From Gaiellasilicea sp963802765 (GTDB lineage: Bacteria > Actinomycetota > Thermoleophilia > Gaiellales > Gaiellaceae), in NCBI GenBank assembly GCA_963802765.1, contig CAWDJZ010000013.1, forward strand, positions 186,001 to 250,000: 64,000 nucleotides of DNA, read 5' to 3'. A model generated the notes under the pieces. It was given only the letters and a program-made list of their open reading frames with translations. It was not told where the DNA came from and did not search any database. Below are positions 16,497 through 27,344 of this stretch, piece by piece. How positions within the stretch are numbered: the first letter of the stretch is position 1; the number at the start of each line of letters is the position of its first letter. A program made the position numbers and the translations under genes.

Positions 16497-18434
16497 ATGC
16501 TGCGCCTGCGACTCGTGGGAGAAGTCGCGGCGGACGTCGACGGCAAGAGCCGCGCGCTTCCGCCAGGTCGGCCGCGTGCGCTCCTGGCCTGGCTGGCGCT
16601 CCGTCCAGGCGTTCATCCCCGGACCGCGGTGGCGTCCGCCTTCTGGCCGGACGTGCTCGACGAGAGCGCCCGCGGGAGCCTGCGCAGCGCACTCTGGACG
16701 CTCCGGCGCGCGCTCGGCGACGATGCCCTCGTCTCGACGCGGGAACGCGTCGGGCTGGCCCCGGACACGTGGGTCGACGTCCTCGAGGCCGAGCGACTGC
16801 GGGGGGAGGGACGCTACGACGAGGCGCTCGCCCTGTGCGAGGGCGCGCTGCTACCCGGCGTCGACGACGAATGGGCGATCGAGGCCCAGGACGAACACCG
16901 CGAGCGCGTCGTCTCGTTGCTCGAAGAGCTCGCCTCGGCCGCCGCCGAGGCAGGCGACCTTCGCCGCGCCGTCACGCTGACTCGCCGCCAGGCTGTGCTC
17001 GAGCCGCTCTCGGAGGAGATCCACCGCGCGCTGATGAGCCGGCTCGACGCGGCGGGGGACCGGAGCGCAGCGCTCGCCGAGTACGCCGAGCTGCGGAGCC
17101 GCCTGGTCACACGTCTCCACACCGGCCCGTCGCAGGAGACGCAGGCCCTGGCCGATGCCCTGCGCAGCGGACGCGCCACCACGCCGTCGTTGTTTCCGGT
17201 TCGACTGTTGCGTGCCGATCGAGCCGCGTTCGTCGGCCGCGAGGCCGAGCTGAGGCGGATCGACACTGCTTGGGACCGCGTCGTCAGCGGCGGGGGCGCA
17301 GCCCAGGTCGTCCTGCTCGCAGGCGAGGCGGGAATCGGAAAGTCGCGGCTGGCGGCGCGGTTCGCCGCGGAGGCCGGCGCCGCCGGCGCGACGGTGCTCT
17401 ACGGCGCCTGCGAGGAGCAGTCGCTGGTCCCGTACGAGCCCTTCTCCGAGGCGATCGAAGATCGGGCGTCCGAGCGGCACGAGATCGAGGAGCGACTGAT
17501 CGCCGCAACCGCGATTGGGCCGCTCGTGCTCGTGCTCGACGACCTCCACCTGGCCGACCGCAACACGCTCGCGCTGCTCGCCCGCGTCGCGCGCGGTGCG
17601 GCCGGAGAGCGGCTGCTCGTGCTCGGCGCCTACCGTGACGCGGACGCGGTCGGCACGCCGCTCCTCGCGGCGATCGCCGATCTCCGCCGTGACTGCGATG
17701 TCGAGCGCGTCGCCCTCGAAGGGCTCTCCGTCGACGAGGTCGCCGCGCTGCTCGACGGTACCGCCGACGCTCGCCGGATCCACGACCGCACGGACGGGAA
17801 CCCCTTCTTCGTCCGCGAGCTCGCGCGCCACCTCGCCGAACACCGCGACGCGGCCGCTGTACCCGAGAGCGTGAGCGAGGTCGTGCTCGCACGCGTCGCG
17901 AGACTCTCACCGCGAGGCGTCGAAGCATTGACACGCGCCTCCGTGCTCGGCGAGTCGTTCGACCTCGCGCCGCTCGAGCTGCTCGTTCCCCACGACGACC
18001 TGCTCGACGCGCTCGACGAGGCGGCTGCGGCAGGGCTGCTCGAGGACGGCGCCGGCGGCCGCTATCGCTTCTCGCACGCGCTCACGCGAGACGCGGTCTA
18101 CGGCAGCATCGGCCCAGGCCGGCGCGCCGACCTCCACCGCAGGGCGGCGGCGGCGCTCGAGCGGGTTCACGGCCTCGAGTCTGGGCCGGAGCTCGGCGCG
18201 ATCGCGCTCCACCTCTGCGAGGGCGCGAGCACAGAGGATCGGCCGAGGGCGGTCGAGCTCGCGGAGCGCGCCGCGACCTGGGCGGGCGAACGAGACGGAT
18301 GGGAGCAGGTCGTGACGCTGCTCACCCGCGCCCTGGCGCTCCTCGAGGACAAGGACGTCGAGCGCCGACGGCGCCTGACGCGGACGCGCGCGATCGCCTA
18401 TGCGCGGCTCACGCACGCGCTGGTCGACGTCTAG
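16497..18434 (+). CDS. SARP/BTAD-type transcriptional activator with AAA ATPase domain
   Basis: A 645-residue regulator. Residues 1-95 form the OmpR-like winged helix of SARP proteins (GRPRALLAWLALRPG, then RGSLRSALWTLRRALG). About 100-235 is the bacterial transcriptional activation domain of TPR type. From 245 an AAA/STAND ATPase follows (FVGREAEL, Walker A AGEAGIGKSR at about 276-285, Walker B LVLVLDDLHLAD). The C-terminus has only a short helical region, so it lacks the long TPR tail of LuxR-type relatives. TACGCT lies 6 bases before ATG. DUF4242 genes flank it on both sides. Confidence 0.85.
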   Translation: MLRLRLVGEVAADVDGKSRALPPGRPRALLAWLALRPGVHPRTAVASAFWPDVLDESARGSLRSALWTLRRALGDDALVSTRERVGLAPDTWVDVLEAERLRGEGRYDEALALCEGALLPGVDDEWAIEAQDEHRERVVSLLEELASAAAEAGDLRRAVTLTRRQAVLEPLSEEIHRALMSRLDAAGDRSAALAEYAELRSRLVTRLHTGPSQETQALADALRSGRATTPSLFPVRLLRADRAAFVGREAELRRIDTAWDRVVSGGGAAQVVLLAGEAGIGKSRLAARFAAEAGAAGATVLYGACEEQSLVPYEPFSEAIEDRASERHEIEERLIAATAIGPLVLVLDDLHLADRNTLALLARVARGAAGERLLVLGAYRDADAVGTPLLAAIADLRRDCDVERVALEGLSVDEVAALLDGTADARRIHDRTDGNPFFVRELARHLAEHRDAAAVPESVSEVVLARVARLSPRGVEALTRASVLGESFDLAPLELLVPHDDLLDALDEAAAAGLLEDGAGGRYRFSHALTRDAVYGSIGPGRRADLHRRAAAALERVHGLESGPELGAIALHLCEGASTEDRPRAVELAERAATWAGERDGWEQVVTLLTRALALLEDKDVERRRRLTRTRAIAYARLTHALVDV

Positions 18435-18437
18435 CGT

Positions 18438-18740
18438 CTAGGCGGCCGTTGCCGTTGCGCGCCGCCGGACCTCGGCGGGCGTCACATCGTCGACGAGCTC
18501 GTAGATCCGCGTGATCGTGTGCGACCCGAACGCGACCGCGTGCTCGCGGATCATCTCCTCGCTTGGGGCGCCGTAGACGCAGAAGGTGCGGATTTCGCCG
18601 TCGTCGGTGGCGACGATGTGGCTGTGCTCCCACACGATGTCCGGAAATCGCTCCATCGCCTGGTCCGAGCGGACAGCCGCGGCGAGCATGTCGTCGTCGC
18701 TGATCGCCCCGAAGTTGCGCTCGATCACGAAACGTGGCAT
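18438..18740 (-). CDS. DUF4242 small protein (second copy)
   Basis: A 100-residue DUF4242 protein (MPRFVIERNFG, FPDIVWEHSHIVATDDGEIR, TFCVYGAPSEEMIREHA, then TITRIYELVDDVTP). It is clearly homologous in layout to the copy at 16090-16380 but diverged. It converges on the SARP gene with 3 bases between the stops. TAAGAT at 18753-18748 lies 7 bases before the ATG, suggesting a leaderless mRNA. Metal binding is an inference from the family label only. Confidence 0.72.
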   Translation of the reverse strand: MPRFVIERNFGAISDDDMLAAAVRSDQAMERFPDIVWEHSHIVATDDGEIRTFCVYGAPSEEMIREHAVAFGSHTITRIYELVDDVTPAEVRRRATATAA

Positions 18741-18800
18741 GCGCAGCATCTTAAGGGACCATCGGCTCGAAGGGAAGCAGCTTCGCTTAGGTTTCCGCCC

Positions 18801-20229
18801 GTGCCGCTGCGACGCGTCCGCCTGGCCACACCCGACGCCGACGAGATCGGCGCGGCGCTCGAGGTGCTCCGGGACAGCCTCGACGTGCCGCTCGGGTTCC
18901 CGGACGACGTCCTCGCCGACGCGGAGGCGTCCGTCCGCTCACCCCGGCTCCCCGAGGCGGACGAGACGGCGATCCCGTTCGTGACGCTCGACCCGCCCGA
19001 GTCCATGGACCTCGATCAGGCGATGCACATCGAGCGCAACGGCACGGGCTACCGCGTGCGGTATGCGATCGCCGACGTTGCCGCGTTCGTCACGCCCGGC
19101 GGGCCGATGGACCGGGAGGCCCACGTGCGCGGGCAGACGTTCTATGCACCGGATCGAGACGCGCGCCTCTACCCGCCGCAGATCTCCGAGGGCGGCGGGA
19201 GCCTGCTGCCCGGCGAGACCCGACCGGCGCTCGTCTGGACGATGGAGGCCGACTCGAGCGGAGAGGGAACCGGCGTCACCGTCCGCCGGGCGCTCGTCCG
19301 CAGCCGCGCGCGCTTCGACTACGCCGGGGTTCAGCTCGATCTCGACGAGGGCACGCCCGACGAGACGTTCCGGCTCCTGCGCGAAGTCGGCCTCCTCCGC
19401 CAGGAGCGTGAGGCCGATCGCGACGGGATCAACCTGCCGATCCCCGAGCAGACCGTCGACCGCGGCCCCGACGGGTACGAGCTCTCGTTCCGTGCGCCCC
19501 TCCCCGTGGAGGGCTGGAACGCGCAGATCTCGCTGATGACCGGTCAGGCCGCGGCGGAGCTGATGCTGGGGGCGCGCGTCGGCGTCCTGCGGACGCTGCC
19601 GAAGGCCGACCCGAAGGCGTTGGCGAGGCTGCGGCGGACGGCGAATGCGCTCGGGGTCGCCTGGCGGGACGGCGTCTCGTTCTCCGACTTCATCCGCACA
19701 CTCGACCCGAACGTGCCGGCCCACGCTGCCGTCCTTTCGGAGTCCACCGTGCTGCTGCGGGGCTCGGGGTACCTGGCCTTCGACGGCCGGGTACCGACAC
19801 GAGCCCAGCACGCCGGCGTCGGCGCCGAGTACACACACACGACCGCGCCGCTGCGCCGGCTCGTAGACCGTTACTCCGGCGAGGTGTGTGCGGCGATCTC
19901 AGCGGGCGATCCCGATCCCGGAGTGGGCGCACGAGGCGCTGCCGGACCTCCCCGAGACGATGGGGAAGTCGAACCAGCGCGCGCAGCAGTACGAGGCCGG
20001 GATCGTCTCGACGGTGGAGGCGGCCGTCCTCGAGCGCAGCGTCGGCGACGTGTTCGAAGCGGTCGTGGTGGACGTCGACAACGACGGGGACGGCGGCAAG
20101 GTGCAGCTCACCGACCCGGCCGTCACCGCGCGCTGCGTCGGGGAGCATCTGCCCCTCGGGAAGCGCATCGACGTTCGCCTGATCATGGCGGACGTGATGA
20201 AGCGTCAGGTCCGCTTCGAGCCCGCCTAG
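18801..20229 (+). CDS. RNB-domain (RNase II/R-like) ribonuclease, short form (one frameshift)
   Basis: Reconstructed 475-residue 3'-to-5' exoribonuclease consisting mainly of an RNB domain. The catalytic core DPPESMDLDQAMHIE carries the acidic metal ligands. It is followed by YAIADVAAFVTPGGPMDREAH, SEGGGSLLPGETRPAL, GWNAQISLMTGQAAAELM and the C-terminal YTHTTAPLRRLVDRY. One extra base near 19909 separates this from IPIPEWAHEALPDLPETM and the final OB-like strand region. The span is 3n+1. N-terminal cold-shock domains of full RNase R are missing. TAGGTT lies 7 bases before GTG 18801. The stop shares CTAG 20226-20229 with the convergent gene. Confidence 0.85.
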
Positions 20230-20749
20230 ACTACACGGACGGCCGAGGCTGAGCCGGACGCGGTAGGCCTGCCCGCCGACGACGCGGACATCGAGCGGAT
20301 AGCAGCCCGGCTTCGTCACCTCGAAGCCGCCGCTGAACCCCGTCACTGGCCCGACTGGGCCGTCGTACGAGAACGCAGGCGATCGACGGCGGGCACGGCT
20401 CGATCCGCACCACCGGCTCCCCCGTCCCGGCACGCGCGTAGTGAAGGAACAGCGTGCCCCGATGCCGGGCAGGCACGGACAGGACGACCGGCCTGCCGGC
20501 GCGGACGAGTGCACCGACCTTGACGGAGAACCGTCCGTTCTCGAGCCGCGGGCCGAGCCCGGCCGGCGTCGTCGGGAAGAGACCGGAGAGCGCGAGCGGG
20601 CCGGCGAAGACGCGCCCCTTGCGCACGGCGGGAAAGCGCAACGGCGCGCCGCCGGCCTCGATGCGCTGCTCGCACGTCCGCGTCGGGACCGCAGCGGCTG
20701 CTGCGTCGGGGGCGCCCGCGAGTGCGAAGAAGGCGAGCAGGAGCAGCAT
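20226..20749 (-). CDS. Small secreted protein, unknown (two frameshifts)
   Basis: A signal peptide (MLLLLAFFALAGAPDAAAAA) is followed by RTCEQRIEAGGAPLRFPAV, LENGRFSVKVGALVRAG, LFLHYARAGTGEPVV and EPCPPS. After one extra base near 20385 the frame continues FSYDGPVGPVTGFSGGFEV, PGCYPLDVRVVGGQAYRV and RLSLGRPC. A second extra base near 20232 would give the stop at 20226-20228 inside a CTAG shared with the RNB gene; this end is inferred. The cysteine-paired secreted beta protein has no family I can name. Confidence 0.55.
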
Positions 20750-20783
20750 CGCTCCCTCTACACCGGCCGCCGCCCCCTGGTTC

Positions 20784-22313
<1,530 letters not shown>

Positions 22314-22369
22314 GCTCTCCTCCTCGAAATCGTCGTTAGGGAGCGTAGCGCGACGAGTAGGCTCGAAAC

Positions 22370-23172
22370 GTGCCCCAGGAGATCGTCGAACGCATCGAGC
22401 GCGAGCTCGGCATCCCCGGTCTGGCGGAGATGCTCGCGACGCAGCTTGCCCCGACCGACCTTCAATCACTGCTGCTCGAGGTCGCACGGAGGCGCGCGGC
22501 CGCCACGATGCCCGCCGACATCCTGCGCCGCTATGCAACGGATCGCTTCGTCCGGCCTGCCGCGAGTCGACTCTGCGCAGCTGCAGCGATTCGCGGAGAA
22601 GGTGCTCGACGAGCTGTCGGTCGAATACGAACAGATTCAGCTCTCGCCCATGTGTCCGCTCGGCACGAGCTCATCGCTCAGCGGGATCAGTCAGGACTGG
22701 GTGGTTACCACTGTCCGTGGCGGCGAGATCGTCAGCGATCCGACGAGCGTTCTCGCCCTCGAATGTGCACTACGGCGACGGCGCGATCGGACGCGACCCG
22801 TGCGGCTGAGCACGATCCATCGAGTCCTCCGCGCCCAGGTCTTCGACCCTCCGTTTACCCAGCACTTCGGGCTGCTCGCACTGTGTGCCGCCGACCGGGC
22901 CGGAAGCGAAGAGGCGCTTCTGGCCGAGCACGTCGACGCCTACCGGCGATTCCTCGAGGAGCCTCGATGTCGGGCCCGTCTCCGTCGACCGGGCATCGCG
23001 GAAGCCCGCGTACTACTGCGGCGCCACGTTCGGAATCTCGCTCGCAGGGACGGAGATCGTGGAGGGAGGCTTCGTCGACTGGACGCAAACGCTGCTCGGA
23101 GACCGGAAGGAACGACTTCTGACGAGCGCGGTCGGACTCGATCTCCTCGTTCGATTGACCGAGGCGGCCTGA
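22370..23172 (+). CDS. Uncharacterised protein of about 267 residues (two frameshifts)
   Basis: Three segments in successive frames read as one protein. The first (MPQEIVERIERELGIPGLAE to YATDRFVRPA) covers about 62 residues. The second (SAQLQRFAEKVLDELSVEYE, SPMCPLGTSSSLSG, SDPTSVLALECALRRR, FTQHFGLLALCAADRAGSEE) is the conserved-looking middle. The third (VGPVSVDRASRKPAYYCGAT, VDWTQTLLG, LLTSAVGLDLLVRLTEAA) ends at TGA. Extra bases near 22555 and 22968 explain both breaks, and the span is 3n+2. TAGGCT (22358-22363) lies 6 bases before GTG. I recognise no family. The first segment's helical start looks like a small N-terminal docking domain. Confidence 0.6.
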
Positions 23173-23203
23173 GCAGCGGCGTTCGGAGGCGCGCTCTCGG
23201 CTC

Positions 23204-24089
23204 CTAGGGACAGACGACGAGCTTGCCCCGCTTGTCCCACGCAGCGGCAACGTCGTCGAGACGCGACCTGCTCGATGTCCAGCGTGACGTCTCCTGCGAG
23301 TGCGTGGCCGACCAGCAGCCGGTAGTGCTCGTAGAACACGTCCGCGGGGACCGCGAAGTCCGAGAAGCCGTAGATCTCGAGCTGCTTGCCGCGGATGGCC
23401 GCGGACGTCAGCGTGGCCGCGGGCGCCGCCGACTGGCCGAGCTGGACGAGGCGGGCGCCGGGGGCCGCCGCCTCGACGGCTCGCTCGAGCGGCTCGCCGC
23501 AGAGAGGATCGACAACGTACGTCGGCTCACCGAAGTCCCCGTCGAGCCCGACGGCGTCGTCGGCGCCCAACTCGCGCGCTCGGTCGAGGCCCGCGTCGTC
23601 CCGGCCGGCCGCGACCACGTGCTCGGCGCCGAGCAGCTTCGCCGCCTGCACCGCTACCTGACCGACCGCTCCGGTCGCGCCGAGCACGAGCACGCGGTCG
23701 TCTGGACGGACGGGCGCACGCCACGCGAGCGGCAACCAGCCGGCGAGGCCGGCGATCCCCAGCGCCGCCGCGAGCGCCGGGTCGGCTCCCTCCGGCACCT
23801 CGACGACGACCGCGCCCGGCTGGGCCTGCTCGGCCATCGTCCCGTTCCGCGCCAGGCCGAGGCCGCCGCCGAACGTCCAGACGACCCGGCCGCTCGCCTC
23901 CCGGCCGACGCACTCGCAGCCCGGTACGTACGGGAGCGGCGGATGCCCGCCGTAGAAGCGGCCCGCCGCAACCGCACGATCGAGCGGGTTGACCGGCGCG
24001 GCGAGGACCTCGAGCGCCTCGCCGGCGGGCTCGGGCGCCTCGCCGACCTGCGGCGGGCGCCCGAGCTCCGCGATCAGCGCAGCTCGCAC
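23204..24089 (-). CDS. Medium-chain (quinone-reductase-like) oxidoreductase (one frameshift)
   Basis: Zinc-less MDR family NADPH oxidoreductase of about 295 residues. The GroES-like N-terminal half has VLAAPVNPLDRAVAAGRF and PYVPGCECVGR. The Rossmann domain has VLVLGATGAVGQVAVQAAKL and AAGRDDAGLDRARELGADD. One extra base near 23262 breaks the last strand; removing it restores DDVAAAWDKRGKLVVCP before TAG. The span is 3n+1. It starts with GTG 24089, 11 bases behind the binding-protein gene, so it is the last gene of that transporter operon. Quinone or enone substrates are inferred. Confidence 0.82.
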
Positions 24090-24099
24090 GTGCGGGCTA

Positions 24100-25501
24100 C
24101 TAGACCTTCCCGAGGTTGCGCCACTTCTGGAAGATCCGCTTGAAGGAGCGGTCGTAGACCTTCGCCGCCTCCGCCGGCGTCCGCTTGCCCTGGGCAACCT
24201 CCGCGAACATCTGCGGGATCATGAACTTGTTGAAGATCTCGTCGATGGCCGCGGTCGTGTTGCCCGGGTAGCCGGGGTTGAGGGTGTACTTGTCGGCGAT
24301 CTCGGCGAGCACCCGGTACTTCCCGGGCGGCTTTGCCACCGGGTCGCGCGCCACCCGCCGGTCGATGTTCGGCACCGAGGCCGGCCAGGACGGGAAGTTG
24401 TAGAACTTCGAGTTCTCGAACGCCCCGATGTACTTCGTCTCGAGGTCGATCAGGAACTTCGAGGCCGCCGCCTTGTTCCGGGCGAACTTCCAGATCACGT
24501 AGGCGCCCATCACGTGCTCGAGCCCGAGCCGGCCGTTCGGGCCCTCGGGGATCGGCAGCAGCGAGATCTTCGACGCGAGGTCCGGGTTCGTCAGCTCGGC
24601 CGTGCGTGTGATCGAGATCGCGTTCATGGCCATCGAGAGCCTGCCCGCGACCATCGCCTGGTTGTTCGAGGAGGCGGTCCAGGCGAAGATCTCGTTCGAC
24701 ATCCCCTGCCGGAACAGGTCTCGGGCGAACGTAAGGGCATCCACGGTCGCCTTCGAGTTGAGGACGACGCGGTGCTCCCGGTTCTGGATGAAGGAGCCGA
24801 AGGTCATCATCATCGCCATCAGGGCCATGTTCGAGTCGATCTCGTTCGACATCCCGAGGCCGATCGGATTCCCCATGGCGCGGAGCTTCGGCGCCGCCTT
24901 CAGCACGTTGTCCCACGATGTCGGCCTGAGCCCGACCTCGCCCCAGAGATCGGTCCGGTAGTTGACGGGATCGGGGACGTAGTTGTCCGAGAAGGCGAAG
25001 TACTTCTTCGTCTTCGGGTTGTAGGTCGCCTTGAAGGCCACCTGCTTCATCCGGCCGCGCTTCTTCGTCACCTCCTGGACGATGTTCGCGTGGTCGATCA
25101 CCTGGTCCTCGTAGGCCGCCGGCGGCGAGAGGAAGAAGAAGAGGTCGTGGCCGCTCTGGGCGGCCACCTCGGCGGCCGCGCGCGCCGGGATGTCGGCCTG
25201 GTTGATGTGATCGACGATCACCTCGGTGTCGTTCGCCTGCCCCCAGCGCTTGACGTAGATCTTGTCGAACCACTCGTCGTACGCCGGCACGAAGTGGCTC
25301 CACTGGATGATCCGGAGCGTGCCTGCGAGCTCCCGGTGGCGGTACTTCGGCGCGCTCGGCCGCGGCGGTCTTCGTGACCGCTCCGCCATAGACGACGAGA
25401 AGCGTTCCGGCGGCGCCCTTCTTGAGGATCTCCCGCCGAGTCGTACGCCCGCCCGCCACCTCCCCCTCGGGCCTCCGGGTGGTCGTGGTCTCGTCCGCCA
25501 T
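24100..25501 (-). CDS. Extracellular solute-binding protein, Tat-type signal (one frameshift)
   Basis: A binding protein of family 1, about 467 residues. The N-terminus has a twin-arginine motif (TRREILKKG) and hydrophobic AAGTLLVVYGGAV, so export in folded form is likely. The mature part begins after an extra base near 25365 (APKYRHRELAGTLRIIQWSH) and shows FVPAYDEWFDK, NQADIPARAAAEVAAQSGHD, RTDLWGEVGLRPTSWDNVL and FNKFMIPQMFAEVAQGKRTP, typical of sugar or oligosaccharide binding proteins. It sits behind two MalF/MalG-like permeases. The cargo is probably a carbohydrate or polyol but cannot be specified. Confidence 0.85.
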
Positions 25502-25533
25502 CTGGGTCTCCTTTCGTCGGTGCGGACTTGTCG

Positions 25534-26373
25534 TCAACGGAAAGCGCCGCCGGTGAAGCCGGCGATGAAGCGGTCGAGGAACGTGTTGTAGAGGAGCGCG
25601 AGCGGGATCGCGGGGATCAAGGTCGCGGCCATCAGCGCACCCCAGTAGAAGACGTCGCCGCGAATCAGCTCGGTGTAGATGCCGGTCGAGATCACCTTCG
25701 AGTCGGACGCGGTGATGAACGCGATCGCGTAGATGAACTCGTTCACGCAGAGCGAGAACGTGAAGATCACGACCGTGAGGATCCCCGGGAGCGAGATCGG
25801 GAAGACGATCCGGACGAGCGTGCGCATCCGCGAGGCGCCGTCCACGAGCGCGGCGTCCTCGAGCTCACGCGGGATCGACTTGAAGAAGCCCATCAGGAGC
25901 CAGGTCGCAAAGGGGATGGTAAACCCTGGGTAGACGAGGATGAGCGCGGCGAGCCGGTCTTGCAGCCCGACCTCGGCGACGACGCGCGAGAGCGGCAGGA
26001 AGAGCAGCGTCGGCGGCACGAGGTAGACGAGGAAGATGCCGACGCCGAGACTCTGCCCCCAGCGGCCGGAGAGCCGCGCGAGCGCATAGCCCGCCGGCAT
26101 CGAAACGGCGAGCGTGATCGCGACGACGGCGAGCCCGACGAGCACCGAGTTCAGGAGCCAGCGCGCGTACTGGGTCTCCTCGAAGAGGAAGCGGTAATTG
26201 TCCAGCGTCGGCGAGCCGTTGGCGAAGCCGAAGGGCACGTTCTCGACGTTGTAGAGGTCGAGGTCGGTCTTCAACGAGGTCTGCAGCATCCAGTAAAACG
26301 GGAAGGCGAGCACGATCGCGAACGGCCCGACGACCAGCCAGGTGAGCAGGCTGTCGCGGCGGCGGGTAGGCAC
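25534..26373 (-). CDS. Carbohydrate ABC transporter permease, MalG-like
   Basis: A 279-residue permease with six membrane helices (from LLTWLVVGPFAIVLAFPFYW). The EAA loop is ELEDAALVDGASRMRTLVRI, followed by VFPISLPGILTVVIFTFSL. FYWMLQTSLKT near the N-terminus is typical of MalG-type subunits. It lies 4 bases behind the MalF-like gene and before the binding protein. Intact. Confidence 0.9.
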   Translation of the reverse strand: MPTRRRDSLLTWLVVGPFAIVLAFPFYWMLQTSLKTDLDLYNVENVPFGFANGSPTLDNYRFLFEETQYARWLLNSVLVGLAVVAITLAVSMPAGYALARLSGRWGQSLGVGIFLVYLVPPTLLFLPLSRVVAEVGLQDRLAALILVYPGFTIPFATWLLMGFFKSIPRELEDAALVDGASRMRTLVRIVFPISLPGILTVVIFTFSLCVNEFIYAIAFITASDSKVISTGIYTELIRGDVFYWGALMAATLIPAIPLALLYNTFLDRFIAGFTGGAFR

Positions 26374-26377
26374 GGGC

Positions 26378-27301
26378 TCAGGTCACCTCCACCCGGCGCG
26401 CGAAGAGGAGCATCAGCACGGTCACGACCACGAGCACGGGGAGCAGGAAGAGCGCGACGGCCGCACCCGGGCCGAGCGAGCCGGCCTGGATCCCGGTCTG
26501 GAAGGCCCACATCGGCAGCATCTGCGTCGAGTTGAAGGGGCCGCCGCGGGTGAGGATGTAGACGACGGCCATGTCGGTCGCCGTGAAGACGATCCCGAAG
26601 AGCACGGCGATCGTCGCGATCGGAAGCTGCAGCGGCAGGGTCACGAAGAAGAGCTTCCGGAGGCCGGTGGCCCCGTCCACCTTCGCTGCGTCGTCGACCT
26701 CCTTCGGGATCGACGCGAGCCCGGCGATCATGATCACGGTCGCGAAGGGCAGCAGCCTCCAGGCGTGCACCGTCGTGATCGCGGCGAGCGCCTTGTTCGG
26801 CTCGCCGAGCCACTGCGGCGGGTTGAACTCGTCCACCAGCGAGAGGTGGATCAGCGTCCAGTTCACGACGGAGAAGAGCGAGTCGAAGATCCAGAGGAAG
26901 CCGATCGTCGAGAGCGCGACCGGAGCGGCCCACGGCAGCAGGATCAGGAAACGCGCGAACCACTTGCCGCGGAAGTCGCGGATGAGGAAGTGCGCGAGGA
27001 TCGCCGCGCCGACGACCACGATCAGGTTCGCGAGCAGCGTGAAGACGATCGTGTTCCGGAAGGCGGTGCGGAAGTTCTCGTCCGACCACTGGTCGAGGTA
27101 GTTGTCGAAGCCGACGAAGTCGCCGGTCAGCGAGCCCGCGGTGGCGTTGGTGAAGGAGAGGTAGACGGAGAGGACGAGCGGGGCGAAGACGAGCAGACCG
27201 ACGAAGAGCACCGCCGGCGCGATCAACGCGGGCGCGAGAAAACGGCGCTCCTCGAGGAGGTCGCGTCTCCTGCGCCGGGGACGCGGCGCCACAGACTCCA
27301 C
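26378..27301 (-). CDS. Carbohydrate ABC transporter permease, MalF-like
   Basis: A 307-residue permease. A basic N-terminus (RPRRRRRD) precedes six helices beginning APALIAPAVLFVGLLVF. Typical MalF/UgpA-type features are VLSVYLSFTNATAG, the coupling loop EVDDAAKVDGATGLRKLFFV and TLPLQLPIATIAVLFGIVFT. TAGGAT (27313-27308) lies 6 bases before the GTG start, suggesting a leaderless mRNA for this operon. The ATPase gene is divergent on the other side of that short promoter region. Confidence 0.9.
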   Translation of the reverse strand: MESVAPRPRRRRRDLLEERRFLAPALIAPAVLFVGLLVFAPLVLSVYLSFTNATAGSLTGDFVGFDNYLDQWSDENFRTAFRNTIVFTLLANLIVVVGAAILAHFLIRDFRGKWFARFLILLPWAAPVALSTIGFLWIFDSLFSVVNWTLIHLSLVDEFNPPQWLGEPNKALAAITTVHAWRLLPFATVIMIAGLASIPKEVDDAAKVDGATGLRKLFFVTLPLQLPIATIAVLFGIVFTATDMAVVYILTRGGPFNSTQMLPMWAFQTGIQAGSLGPGAAVALFLLPVLVVVTVLMLLFARRVEVT

Positions 27302-27344
27302 CTGCCGATCCTAACGAGTCGGTTTGGTTAATGTCCCCGACGGC

